Positions 1-9,262 of a DNA stretch of 37,411 nt are shown piece by piece. The position numbers and the translations under genes are program-made. Location of the stretch: the NCBI GenBank assembly GCA_937959275.1, contig CALGLU010000133.1, positions 1 through 37,411 of the forward strand, in the 5' to 3' direction. The number at the start of each line of letters is the position of its first letter. Positions within the stretch are counted from its first letter, which is position 1. The notes beneath the pieces are model-generated. The model made no database searches. It was not told the DNA's origin and saw only the letters and a list, made by a program, of their open reading frames with translations. The stretch comes from an uncultured Saprospiraceae bacterium (GTDB lineage Bacteria; Bacteroidota; Bacteroidia; Chitinophagales; Saprospiraceae).

Positions 1-3000
1 CATCTTCAAATACAACACCACCTATTGATTCACATGGAACTGGTGGAGGTACTATACCTGCATCTATATGGTCATCATCGTCAGCTCCTGCAGGATCATA
101 ACAGTCTGTATAATTCTGACCTGGTACTACATCATCAGCATTAGCTGTACCTGGACACGCATCACCTGCACTATATGTGTAGTCTGACAAAGCTCCTGGT
201 AATATAAACTGTACTGTGTATGTTAATGCTGGATCTAATACACACGCTCCTGTTGCAGGATCTGTGCCACCAAATGTATATGTACCATCTGCTCCTGTCG
301 TTGTCGAGCTAACTGGAGCTCCAGTTGGAAGTCCTGCTGCATCACAAACCCATAGGTTAGCTGTTACTCCAGGTACACCTGTTTCTGTTGCACCAATTTG
401 GCAGCCATCATTATCTTCATCTAAGAATACAACACCTCCAATGTCTTCACATGGAACTACTGGTGGAGGAACTAATCCTGCATCGATATGATCATCATCA
501 TCTGCTCCTGCTGGATCGTAACAATCTGTATACGTTTGACCTGGTACTACATCATCTGCTAACTCTGTACCTGGGCATGCATCACCTGTACTAAATGTAT
601 AGCCATCTAATGTGCCTGGAATAGCAAATTGTACTGTATATGTCAATGCTGGATCTAGTAAACAAGCTCCTGTCACAGGATCTGTGCCACCAAAACTATA
701 TGAGCCATCTGCAGCTGTAACCGCCATACTCAATGCTGCACCAACTGGAATACCTGCTGCATCACATGTAAACAACATCGCTGTTACTCCTGCTAAGCCA
801 GCTTCCGCTGCACCTACTTGACAACCATCATCATTTACATCTTCAAATACAACACCACCTATTGATTCACATGGAACTGGTGGAGGTACAATACCCGCAT
901 CTATATGATCATCATCATCTGCTCCAGCAGGATCGTAACAATCTGTATAATTTTCGCCTGGCACTACATCATCAGCATTAGCTGTACCTGGACATGCATC
1001 ACCTTCACTATATGTGTAGTCTGACAAAGCTCCTGGTAATATAAACTGTACTGTGTATGTTAATGTAGGATCTAGTAAACATGCTCCTGTAAGAGGATCT
1101 GTGCCACCAAATGTATATGTACCATCTGCTCCTGTCGTTGTTGAGCTAACTGGAGCTCCAGTTGGAAGTCCTGCTGCATCACAAACCCATAGGTTAGCTG
1201 TTACTCCAGGTACACCTGTTTCTGTTGCACCAATTTGGCAGCCATCATTGTCTTCATCTAAGAATACAACCCCTCCAATTTCTTCACATGGTGGTGTAAT
1301 ACCTGCATCTATATGTAAATCGTCATCATCTCCTGCTGGATCATAACAGGTTGTAACCGTTCCACCTGGAACTACATCATCTGCTAATTCTGTACCTGGA
1401 CATACATCACCAGTACTAAATGTGTAACCAGCTAATGTACCTGGAATAGCAAATTGTACTGTATATGTTGTACCACCACTTAGAATACATGCGCCTGTCG
1501 CAGGATCAGTCCCGCTAAATGAATAAGAACCATCTGTTCCTGTTGTTGTCGTACTCAATGGTGTTCCTATTGGATTACCGGCTGCATCACACAACAATAA
1601 ATTTGCAGTTACTCCTTCAACTCCAGTTTCTGCAGCACCAAGTTGACAACCATCATTATTTAAATCTAAGAATACAACTCCAGCTATGTCTTCACATGGC
1701 ACTACTACAATCTCTTCAGGATCATGATCATCTTCATCAGTTGCTGCAACAGCATCATCAGGAGCTCCTGTTCCATCTCCAGTTAATACATCATCTGAAG
1801 GTGTCATTGGTGAGCCACCTGCATCATTGCCATTTATGGCATCAGGTGTACTATCAACATCATCTCCATCATCTGTAGTGATCTCTGCAAAATTGATTAA
1901 ACTTCCTCCTGCAAAGGCTGGATCAATTGTTAAAATAAGATCTAAAGTCGTACACATACCTGCAGGTAAGCCAACTATTGTATTCGTAATAGGCCCCGCT
2001 GCTGGTCCAGCCCAATTATTTGCATCAGCTCCACTAAGAGTCATGCTCGCTGGGATATAATCTGTAATGACAAGGTTTGCAGCATCAACTGTTCCTTGAT
2101 TACACACCATAATTGTATAATTAACATCATCACCTGGTGAATACGTTGTACCCACAGGATCTGTTGCTTCTTTTATTAAAGCTAAATCATATCTCGGTAA
2201 AAATCCAAAATCAATGGTCATATCACCATTGGCATCTTGTAGATCATCTTGTGCTCCTCCTGTTGGACCATCTTCAGCTGCACCTACTGGCTCTGTTCCT
2301 GGAGCCAAAGTGATAACTGGTGATTGAACGACTGTTCCTTCTCCACCTGGTTGGTCTCCATTATCATTACCATCTACACCATTATCTGCTGTATCTGTGG
2401 GCGTACTACTAATAGGATACACAGAGTCAGGCATTGGTATCTGAACGATATAATCACCAGGAGCTAGACCATCAAATAAGTAGTCTCCGTTAGCATCAGT
2501 TACTACTGTCGCGATAACTGCCATTGTTGCAGCATCAACCAATTCTACTGTTACTCCAGGTATTCCTGCATCTCCAGCATCTTGTGTTCCACTATCATCT
2601 TCATCTATAAAGACTGTTGAACCAATGCTTAATGTCTGTCCAATCAATATTTCTTCTGGGTCATGATCATCTTCATCTGTTGCCGCTACTCCGTCATCAG
2701 GTGCTCCTGTTCCATCGCCATCTAATTCACCATCTGAAGGTGTCATTGGAGATCCACCTGCATCATTTCCGTTAATTGCATCTGGCGTACTATCAGCATC
2801 ATCTCCATCATCTGCAGTAATCTCTGCAAAGTTAACTAGGCTTGTGCCAGCAAACGTTGCATCAATAGTTAACACAATATCAACTGTTGTACACATGTTT
2901 GAAGGTATAGCTGCAATTGTATTTGTTACAGGTCCTGCACCTACCCAACCATTTGCATCTGCTCCACTTAATGACATTCCCGCTGGGATATAGTCAGTTA

Positions 3001-6000
3001 TCGTGATATTAGCAGCATCAATTGTACCTTGATTACAAACAGTAATTGTATAGGTCACATCATCGCCTGGAGCGTATGTTGTACCTACAGGATCTGAAGC
3101 ATCTTTTATAAGAGCTAAATCATATACAGCTACAAATCCGAAATCAACAGTCATATCACCATTTGCATCTTGAACATCATCTTGTGCTCCTCCTGTAGGA
3201 CCATCTTCAGCTGCACCTACTGGCTCTGTTCCCGGAGCCAATGTGATAACTGGCGATTGAACAATTGTTCCTTCTCCACCTGGTTGATCTCCATTATCAT
3301 TTCCATCAACACCATTATCTGCTGCATCGGTTGGTGTACTACTTGTAGGATAGACTGCATCTGGCATTGGTATCTGTACGATGTAATCGCCAGGAGCTAG
3401 GCCATCAAAAAAGTAATCTCCATTTGCATCAGTTACGACTGTCGCTATGACTGTAGATGTTGCATCGTCAACCAATTCTACTGTTACTCCAGGTATTCCT
3501 GCGTCTCCAGCATCTTGTATACCATTATCATTATCATCAGCAAAGACTGTTGAACCAATGCTTAATGTTTGTCCAATCATTATTTCTTCTGGATCATGAT
3601 CATCTTCATCTGTTGCTGCAACTGCGTCGTCAGGTGCTCCTGTACCATCTCCATCTACTACATTATCAGAAGGTGTCATTGGTGAACCACCTGCATCATT
3701 TCCATTAATTGCATCAGGAGTACTATCAGCATCATCGCCATCATCTGCAGTAATCTCTGCAAAGTTAACTAGACTAGTACCTGTAAATCCTTGATCAATG
3801 GTTAAAACAATATCAACTGTAACAGGTGCTCCACCTGCTGTTGGTCCAGTGATCATATTTGTGACAGGACCAGCTGCTGCACCTGCCCAACCATTACCAT
3901 CTGCTCCGCTTAAAGTCATTCCTGCTGGAATATAATCTGTAATTGTAATGTCACCTGCGTCAAGTGTTCCTTGATTCACAATCGTAATCGTATAAGTTAC
4001 GTCATCACCAGGCATATAAGGACCAGCTGATGCTTCTTCTTTTATTAAGGCTAAATCATAAACGGCTACAAATCCAAAATCAATGGTCATGTCACCATTC
4101 GCATCTTGGATATCATCTTGTGTTCCACCTGTTGGACCATTCTCAGCAGCACCAACTGGCTCTGTTCCCGGAGCTAATGTAATAACTGGTGATTGAACAA
4201 TTGTTCCTTCTCCACCTGGTTGGTCTCCGTTATCATTTCCGTCAACACCATTATCTGCTGTATCGGTTGGTGTACTACTTATAGGATAGACTGCATCTGG
4301 CATTGGTATCTGTACGATGTAATCGCCAGGAGCTAGACCATCAAAAAAGTAATCTCCATTTGCATCAGTTACGACTGACGCGATAACTGCACCTGTTGCA
4401 TCGTCTACCAATTCTACTGTTACTCCAGGTATTCCTGCGTCTCCAGCATCTTGGATTCCATTATCATTATCATCAGCAAAGACTGTAGAACCAATACTTA
4501 ATGTCTGGCCAATCATTATTTCTTCTGGATCATGATCATCTTCATCTGTTGCTGCAACAGCGTCGTCAGGTGCTCCAGTTCCATCACCATCTAATTCATC
4601 ATCAGAAGGTGTCATTGGTGAACCACCTGCATCATTTCCGTTAATTGCATCAGGAGTACTATCAGCATCATCTCCATCATCTGCTGTAATCTCAGCAAAG
4701 TTAACTAGACTAGTACCTGTAAACCCTGCATCAATGGTTAAAACAATATCAACTGTGACAGGTGTTCCACCAGCTACTGGAGCGGTAATCATATTTGTGA
4801 CAGGACCAGCCGCTGGACCAGCCCAACCATTACCATCTGCTCCACTTAAAGTCATTCCTGCAGGAATATAATCTGTAATCGTAATGTCACCACCATCAAG
4901 AGTTCCCTGATTAGCAACCGTAATCGTATATGTTACATCATCACCAGGCATATAAGGACCTGCTGATGCTTCTTCTTTTATTAAGGCTAAATCATAAACT
5001 TGCACCACATCAATTTGCTCAGGATCTTCATCATCCCCACCATCTGTCTCAGTTAAATCATCATCATCTGCCAAATCATCTGGCATAGCAAATACATCTG
5101 GATCACTATCCACATCATCTCCATCATCTGCTGTAATCTGAGCATTATTTATGATTGACGTACCTGTAAATGTAGGATCAATAGTCAATACAATATCTAA
5201 TGTTGTACACATACCTACAGGAAGACCACCAACAGCGTTAGTAACTGGACCAGCAGCAGGGCCTGCCCAACCATTAGCGTCAGCTCCACTTAGTGTCATT
5301 CCAGCTGGAATATTATCAGTTACAACGATACCACCTGCATCTACTGTACCTTGATTACAAACTGTAATTGTATAGTTTACATCATCGCCTGGAGCAAACG
5401 TAGTTGCTGGAGGATCAGTTGCTTGCTTTATTAAAGCTAAATCATATGTTTGTTCAACAACAATTTGTTCTGGATCTTCATCATCTCCACCATCTGTTTC
5501 TAATAGATCATTGTCATCCGCTAAATCATCAAGCATTGCTATTATAGCAGGATCACTATCCACGTCAAATCCATTGTCCATAGATATAACAGCATTATTA
5601 ATTATTGATGTTCCTTGAAATGTTGGATCAATTGTTAATACAATTGGAATAATTTCACAAGCACCAACTGCTAAATTAGAAGTCGTGTTAGTCACTGGAC
5701 CAGCCGCTGGGCCAACCCACCCGTTCGCATCTGCACCACTAAGAGACATACCTGTAGGTATAAGATCTGTGATTTCAAGAACGCCTGATTCTATATTTCC
5801 TTGATTACATACTTGTATGTCATATGTAACATCGCCACCTGGCACATAAGGAGCAGGTGAAGTAACTACCTTAGTTAAGGCGTTATCATATATATTACAA
5901 GCACCAACAAGAATAAAGTGTTGAGATGGATCATCAGGTTGAATCCCTAATGCTTGTGATTTAAATGTAAGTTGAGTAATTGGGATATCAACTTGGAACC

Positions 6001-6703
6001 ATGCTGCACCCGCTTCATTATCAGGAAGGTCAGCTTGGTAAACAGTTTGTCTAACTCCACCGGGCCCTTCTTGACCAACTAGAGTACCAGTTGCAGCATC
6101 CCATGACGGTGCAACAGTCGCTGCGTCTGTGTTGTCAGCGTCAAATGATGACTGAAACCATCCTGCTATTGTAGATACAGGAACTGCGACGCCATTTGCG
6201 TCCAATGCACAAATTTGAACTTGATCTTGTTCAACATCTGCAATAAGGAATGCTAATTGGCCAGCTGGCGTAGGCATGTTAAGAAATGTTATCGTAGTTT
6301 CTACAGTATTTGTTATCGGATCTCCGACAGCACCTGTATAACCAGCGACTTCTACTTCGATATTTTCAGCAGTATCTGCTTGTCCGTAGACTGTTTCGAA
6401 GCCTCCTCCATTATTATCAATGACTTGGGCTGGACCAGGGATACTTGTATCACCAGGTGCAACATCACCACTAATAGAATAAAGGAAATCGGGCATTTCA
6501 TCGCAATTGAACGATCCTGTGCCTTCAAAGTTGGCATCGGGAGTATCAAAGGTCGCGAACATGGCGTTCGGTTCCAATTGGGCGATGGAATAATTTAGAA
6601 AAAATAAAGTCATGCACGCGGTAAGTGCAATCATTTTCTTGAGTCTATTTAGTTGACTATCAATCAAATACAGACTTCTCTCAGGTTGGTTAATAATTCT
6701 CAT
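1..6703 (-). CDS. Giant secreted DUF11/SdrD_B repeat protein (C-terminus outside window)
   Basis: An uninterrupted minus-strand frame runs from ATG at 6703 off the left edge, giving about 2,234 residues. Residues 1-42 form a long signal peptide: a basic segment RLKK, a hydrophobic core, and an end in YSIAQ. A unique, acidic, probably beta-rich region follows (to ~275). Then come two DUF11 units (~275-411 and ~416-561) with the core SGADANGWxGPAAGPVTN, an alternating DUF11 plus SdrD_B array (~570-1660), and SdrD_B units carrying six cysteines (~1665 onward). Links between units are Asp-rich (DDDDHIDAG, ATDEDDHDPEE). DUF11 and SdrD_B domains are Ig-like folds of secreted adhesins and stalks. 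In Bacteroidota such proteins usually end in a type IX secretion sorting domain, which would lie outside this window. An alternative start is M24. A role in surface adhesion or as a structural stalk is inference. Confidence 0.9.
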   Translation of the reverse strand, partial: MRIINQPERSLYLIDSQLNRLKKMIALTACMTLFFLNYSIAQLEPNAMFATFDTPDANFEGTGSFNCDEMPDFLYSISGDVAPGDTSIPGPAQVIDNNGGGFETVYGQADTAENIEVEVAGYTGAVGDPITNTVETTITFLNMPTPAGQLAFLIADVEQDQVQICALDANGVAVPVSTIAGWFQSSFDADNTDAATVAPSWDAATGTLVGQEGPGGVRQTVYQADLPDNEAGAAWFQVDIPITQLTFKSQALGIQPDDPSQHFILVGACNIYDNALTKVVTSPAPYVPGGDVTYDIQVCNQGNIESGVLEITDLIPTGMSLSGADANGWVGPAAGPVTNTTSNLAVGACEIIPIVLTIDPTFQGTSIINNAVISMDNGFDVDSDPAIIAMLDDLADDNDLLETDGGDDEDPEQIVVEQTYDLALIKQATDPPATTFAPGDDVNYTITVCNQGTVDAGGIVVTDNIPAGMTLSGADANGWAGPAAGPVTNAVGGLPVGMCTTLDIVLTIDPTFTGTSIINNAQITADDGDDVDSDPDVFAMPDDLADDDDLTETDGGDDEDPEQIDVVQVYDLALIKEEASAGPYMPGDDVTYTITVANQGTLDGGDITITDYIPAGMTLSGADGNGWAGPAAGPVTNMITAPVAGGTPVTVDIVLTIDAGFTGTSLVNFAEITADDGDDADSTPDAINGNDAGGSPMTPSDDELDGDGTGAPDDAVAATDEDDHDPEEIMIGQTLSIGSTVFADDNDNGIQDAGDAGIPGVTVELVDDATGAVIASVVTDANGDYFFDGLAPGDYIVQIPMPDAVYPISSTPTDTADNGVDGNDNGDQPGGEGTIVQSPVITLAPGTEPVGAAENGPTGGTQDDIQDANGDMTIDFGFVAVYDLALIKEEASAGPYMPGDDVTYTITIVNQGTLDAGDITITDYIPAGMTLSGADGNGWAGAAAGPVTNMITGPTAGGAPVTVDIVLTIDQGFTGTSLVNFAEITADDGDDADSTPDAINGNDAGGSPMTPSDNVVDGDGTGAPDDAVAATDEDDHDPEEIMIGQTLSIGSTVFADDNDNGIQDAGDAGIPGVTVELVDDATSTVIATVVTDANGDYFFDGLAPGDYIVQIPMPDAVYPTSSTPTDAADNGVDGNDNGDQPGGEGTIVQSPVITLAPGTEPVGAAEDGPTGGAQDDVQDANGDMTVDFGFVAVYDLALIKDASDPVGTTYAPGDDVTYTITVCNQGTIDAANITITDYIPAGMSLSGADANGWVGAGPVTNTIAAIPSNMCTTVDIVLTIDATFAGTSLVNFAEITADDGDDADSTPDAINGNDAGGSPMTPSDGELDGDGTGAPDDGVAATDEDDHDPEEILIGQTLSIGSTVFIDEDDSGTQDAGDAGIPGVTVELVDAATMAVIATVVTDANGDYLFDGLAPGDYIVQIPMPDSVYPISSTPTDTADNGVDGNDNGDQPGGEGTVVQSPVITLAPGTEPVGAAEDGPTGGAQDDLQDANGDMTIDFGFLPRYDLALIKEATDPVGTTYSPGDDVNYTIMVCNQGTVDAANLVITDYIPASMTLSGADANNWAGPAAGPITNTIVGLPAGMCTTLDLILTIDPAFAGGSLINFAEITTDDGDDVDSTPDAINGNDAGGSPMTPSDDVLTGDGTGAPDDAVAATDEDDHDPEEIVVVPCEDIAGVVFLDLNNDGCQLGAAETGVEGVTANLLLCDAAGNPIGTPLSTTTTGTDGSYSFSGTDPATGACILSGGTTYTVQFAIPGTLAGYTFSTGDVCPGTELADDVVPGGTVTTCYDPAGDDDDLHIDAGITPPCEEIGGVVFLDEDNDGCQIGATETGVPGVTANLWVCDAAGLPTGAPVSSTTTGADGTYTFGGTDPLTGACLLDPTLTYTVQFILPGALSDYTYSEGDACPGTANADDVVPGENYTDCYDPAGADDDDHIDAGIVPPPVPCESIGGVVFEDVNDDGCQVGAAEAGLAGVTAMLFTCDAAGIPVGAALSMAVTAADGSYSFGGTDPVTGACLLDPALTYTVQFAIPGTLDGYTFSTGDACPGTELADDVVPGQTYTDCYDPAGADDDDHIDAGLVPPPVVPCEDIGGVVFLDEDNDGCQIGATETGVPGVTANLWVCDAAGLPTGAPVSSTTTGADGTYTFGGTDPATGACVLDPALTYTVQFILPGALSDYTYSAGDACPGTANADDVVPGQNYTDCYDPAGADDDDHIDAGIVPPPVPCESIGGVVFED
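4..1690 (-). repeat. Tandem SdrD_B-like units, 408-420 bp, in an 837-bp dimer repeat
   Basis: The anchor encoding GGVVF(L/E)D occurs at about 4, 421, 841, 1258 and 1666, so the unit lengths are 417, 420, 417 and 408 bp (139, 140, 139, 136 aa). Alternate units resemble each other most closely: positions 1-60 recur almost base for base from 838, and 421 recurs at 1258, giving a higher-order period of 837 bp. Each unit encodes six cysteines in fixed places (PCExIGG, DGCQ, CDAAG, GAC, CPGT, CYDPAG). All copies remain in frame. This is a protein-coding repeat and not a CRISPR or a noncoding satellite. Confidence 0.9.
1712..5000 (-). repeat. Tandem DUF11 + SdrD_B composite units of ~933-939 bp
   Basis: The block encoding DEDDHDPEE starts near 1712, 2651, 3584 and 4520, giving periods of 939, 933 and 936 bp (313, 311, 312 aa). 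Each unit combines one DUF11 domain (YDLALIK, SGADxNxWxG, VNFAEI, DGDDxDSTPDAINGND) and one cysteine-free SdrD_B domain (GSTVFxDxxxxGxQDAGD, DGLAPGDYIVQIPMPD, DNGDQPGGEGT). The stretch from 4520 to ~5000 is a further DUF11 half-unit. Neighbouring copies share long nearly identical DNA stretches, including silent positions, which suggests recent duplication or gene conversion. Confidence 0.88.
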
Positions 6704-7269
6704 GTTCACTCGAGATTGGTTAATTTGTGAGTTGTGGTTAGCAACTCGTTTTTAATATAACAGTCAAAAATAACATTATTGATCAAAATACCTAGTATGA
6801 TTTTAGAAAAATATCAATGGAAGGAATGGTTAAATCAACCAAACTCTAGATTTGGTAAAAAATATGTAATTATTCTTATATATTAAAAAACCATATATAT
6901 AAAGAACTTACAGACACATCACCTTTAGTATTCAATAAAATTCAATGATTTGTCCTTTTAGTTAGATTATATTTAAATTAACATTTAAGATTAAATCCAT
7001 TGTTGTAATAAATATAGCTATTGGAATAAAAGATGTTAAAGTTGAAATTTAACTAAAATACCTGTTTTATTATTTTTAGATTGATAGTTAAATATTTTTA
7101 GTCTAGTCTAATAAAACAGTCTGATGCTATAGATAATTATGTGATATTTCTTAGAATCAGCCTCTGAAAACCTGAAAGTAATCCACCGTATATTTTACAG
7201 TAATTTACATCTACATTTTGCTGTTTTGTCTATCCATTTAATAGCCTCAAATAGATTAAAACTGTACTT
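6704..7269. other. AT-rich intergenic region; candidate promoter of the giant gene
   Basis: These 566 bases separate the giant repeat gene from the acyl-CoA dehydrogenase gene on the same strand. On the minus strand TATTTTTG at 6772-6765 matches the Bacteroidota -7 element TAnnTTTG, about 62 bases before the giant gene's ATG. No good -33 TTTG lies at the usual distance, so this is only a weak candidate. I see no RNA gene, no convincing coding frame and no GC-rich terminator hairpin here. Confidence 0.4.
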
Positions 7270-8508
7270 TTATGAAGCTGATGGTTTTGGTAAACCAGTA
7301 TCAGATTTCATTGCTGCTTTTCTTTTTTTCTTCAGTTCTGCAAAGTAATCAGGAAGTAATCCACGAGAAATTACAATTTTCATAATTTCGTTTGTTCCAG
7401 CATAGATACGAGAGACTCGAGCATCTGCATAATTCTTACAAATATCATACTCCCAAATAAATCCATATCCACCAAATAGCTGTAAACATTGATCTGCTAT
7501 GCGCCCATGCATTTCTGAGGTATACAACTTCGCCATTGAAGCCTGCTCTGCTGTAAGTTCATGGTTAATTTGTAGTGCTATGCATTTATCGACAAAGGCT
7601 TCTGCTACTTGTAACTCTGTTGCCATCTCGGCTAATTTGAATTGAGTATTCTGAAATCCTGCGATTGGCGTACGAAATGCTTTTCTTTCACTCACATATT
7701 TTATTGTGTCATTGATGGCTTTCCTAGAGCCTGCAATGGATTGTACAGCTACATCTAAGCGTTCTCTTGCTAACTCAGTCATCATATAGATAAAGCCCTT
7801 TCTTTCTTCTCCAAGTAAATTTTCTTTTGAAACCTTCACATCTTCGAAGAACAGTTCACAAGTGTCTTGAGCCTTTAAACCTAATTTTTTCAGCGGCTTC
7901 CCTTTAGTAAAACCTGGACTGTCAGACTCGATGATTAACATGCTTACTCCTTCTTCTTCGGTGCCTGGCCTTGTCTTGACCGCAGTTAATACAACATCGG
8001 ATAAATACCCATTTGTTATAAAAGTTTTAGAACCATTCACCAACCAGTGATCGCCTTTGTCCACAGCCGTGGTCTTGATATTTTGTAGATCGCTACCAGT
8101 ACCTGGTTCAGTCATCCCAAGCGCACCTATCCACTTTCCAGAACACATGTTTCCTAAGACTCTTTGTTTTTGTTCATGAGTCCCATATTTCTCTATATAT
8201 GGCGCCATAATGTTAGAATGCAAACTAAAGCCGACACCTGATGCTCCACATTCAGAGATGATTTCATCAATTAAAAAGCTAAAGGATACGTCCATTCCAC
8301 CGCCACCATATTCGGTTGGCATATCAACACATAATAAACCTAGCTCACCTGCTTTAGTCCAAATATTGCGATCAACCATTTGATCCTCTTCCCATTGATC
8401 ATGAAAAGGCATAACTTCCTGTTCTATAAAGTCTTTGGTAGCTTGTGCCACCATTCTATGTTCTTCAGAATCATAGACATCTCTTTTTAGGGCAATTTTT
8501 TCGTACAT
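7270..8508 (-). CDS. Acyl-CoA dehydrogenase, long-chain (LCAD)-like
   Basis: This FAD-dependent enzyme would oxidise acyl-CoA to trans-2-enoyl-CoA and pass electrons to ETF. The 412 residues are full length for the family. Visible motifs are GALGMTEPGTGSD (128-140), the FAD/substrate segment WLVNGSKTFITNG (155-167), RKAFRTPIAGFQ (275-286), LFGGYGF (344-350) and RIYAGTNEIMK (367-377). The position where medium-chain enzymes carry the catalytic Glu is Ala370. A Glu is instead present at E249 in ARERL, the location used by mammalian LCAD and isovaleryl-CoA dehydrogenase. Segments such as AFVDKCIALQ and IWEYDICKNYADAR also recall LCAD. It is the last gene of a three-gene minus-strand run, 11 bases after bshB1. 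Chain-length preference is inferred. Confidence 0.93.
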   Translation of the reverse strand: MYEKIALKRDVYDSEEHRMVAQATKDFIEQEVMPFHDQWEEDQMVDRNIWTKAGELGLLCVDMPTEYGGGGMDVSFSFLIDEIISECGASGVGFSLHSNIMAPYIEKYGTHEQKQRVLGNMCSGKWIGALGMTEPGTGSDLQNIKTTAVDKGDHWLVNGSKTFITNGYLSDVVLTAVKTRPGTEEEGVSMLIIESDSPGFTKGKPLKKLGLKAQDTCELFFEDVKVSKENLLGEERKGFIYMMTELARERLDVAVQSIAGSRKAINDTIKYVSERKAFRTPIAGFQNTQFKLAEMATELQVAEAFVDKCIALQINHELTAEQASMAKLYTSEMHGRIADQCLQLFGGYGFIWEYDICKNYADARVSRIYAGTNEIMKIVISRGLLPDYFAELKKKRKAAMKSDTGLPKPSAS

Positions 8509-8519
8509 GATAATAGATA

Positions 8520-9236
8520 TTAGATTAAATCAAATAAGTCGTTAACACCAATTGTTCTGTCAACTAAGAAACCTTCTGCATATTCAGCACCGATACCTCT
8601 TCCCCACACTCTCATCCGTGATTTTAAATATTCCATGAAGTCTTCTCCAGAAATTGGTGTTGCAGGACCTGTCATTCCTTCATTGAAAAACTGGCTTTTA
8701 AAAGCCTTAATACTCTCAAATTTTACATCTACATACTCACTAACATCAATGACAAAATCTGGTTGCAAATTAAAATCTTGTATGTAATAGTACATTGTCT
8801 TTGGTCGCCAAGGCTCTAAAAAGCTTGTTGTGTGTTGATATTTTTGGAGACCTGCATAAAAACAAGCATCACGTATTAGCTTGGATGCATTTCCATGATC
8901 AGGATGTCTATCCTTAGGTGCATTAGCCAGCACTATTTCCGGTCTCGTCTGCCTCACAACTTTGGCAATCTGCCATAAATTATTTTCTGAATAGTCAACA
9001 TATCCATCTTTGAACCCCAGATTGTGCCTGTAATCCAAACCCAATATTTTAGCTGAAGCGTCGGATTCTTGGATCCTCTGACTTGCACTTCCTCTGGTTC
9101 CCAATTCTCCTTTCGTTAAATCTAAAATACCAATTTGCTTCCCTTCTGCCTTATGTTTAACCAAGGTAGCTGCACAGCTCAACTCTACATCATCCGGATG
9201 TGCTGCAATTGCCAATATATCTAACTTTATACTCAC
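8520..9236 (-). CDS. bshB1: Bacillithiol biosynthesis deacetylase BshB1 (PIG-L/LmbE family)
   Basis: The predicted reaction is zinc-dependent removal of acetate from N-acetylglucosaminyl-malate, the second step of bacillithiol synthesis. The N-terminal AHPDDVE (12-18) and DRHPDHGNAS (109-118) are the family signatures. By analogy with characterised BshB enzymes, zinc ligands should be H13, D16 and H114, with D15 catalytic. The 238-residue length and conserved features such as LTKGELGTRGS (40-50) fit BshB1 better than other PIG-L proteins. Translation begins at GTG (9236-9234); no upstream ATG fits, and a later start would remove the catalytic motif. It lies between the ketoacyl synthase gene (26-base gap) and the acyl-CoA dehydrogenase gene. 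bshA and bshC are not in the window. Confidence 0.9.
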   Translation of the reverse strand: MSIKLDILAIAAHPDDVELSCAATLVKHKAEGKQIGILDLTKGELGTRGSASQRIQESDASAKILGLDYRHNLGFKDGYVDYSENNLWQIAKVVRQTRPEIVLANAPKDRHPDHGNASKLIRDACFYAGLQKYQHTTSFLEPWRPKTMYYYIQDFNLQPDFVIDVSEYVDVKFESIKAFKSQFFNEGMTGPATPISGEDFMEYLKSRMRVWGRGIGAEYAEGFLVDRTIGVNDLFDLI

Positions 9237-9262
9237 CGATCCCTTTTTAGGTTAACTTAATA

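Noticed and set aside
1-5000. Regularly spaced near-identical DNA blocks, at first glance CRISPR-like
   Set aside because: The periods are 408-939 bp, the units encode protein domains in one frame, and there are no short palindromic repeats with unique spacers.
1-6600. Many plus-strand reading frames in the repeat region, recurring with the repeat period
   Set aside because: They are the reverse-strand shadow of the giant repeat gene. Their peptides are low-complexity and copy the repeat period, whereas the minus-strand frame is open throughout with a signal peptide and known domains.
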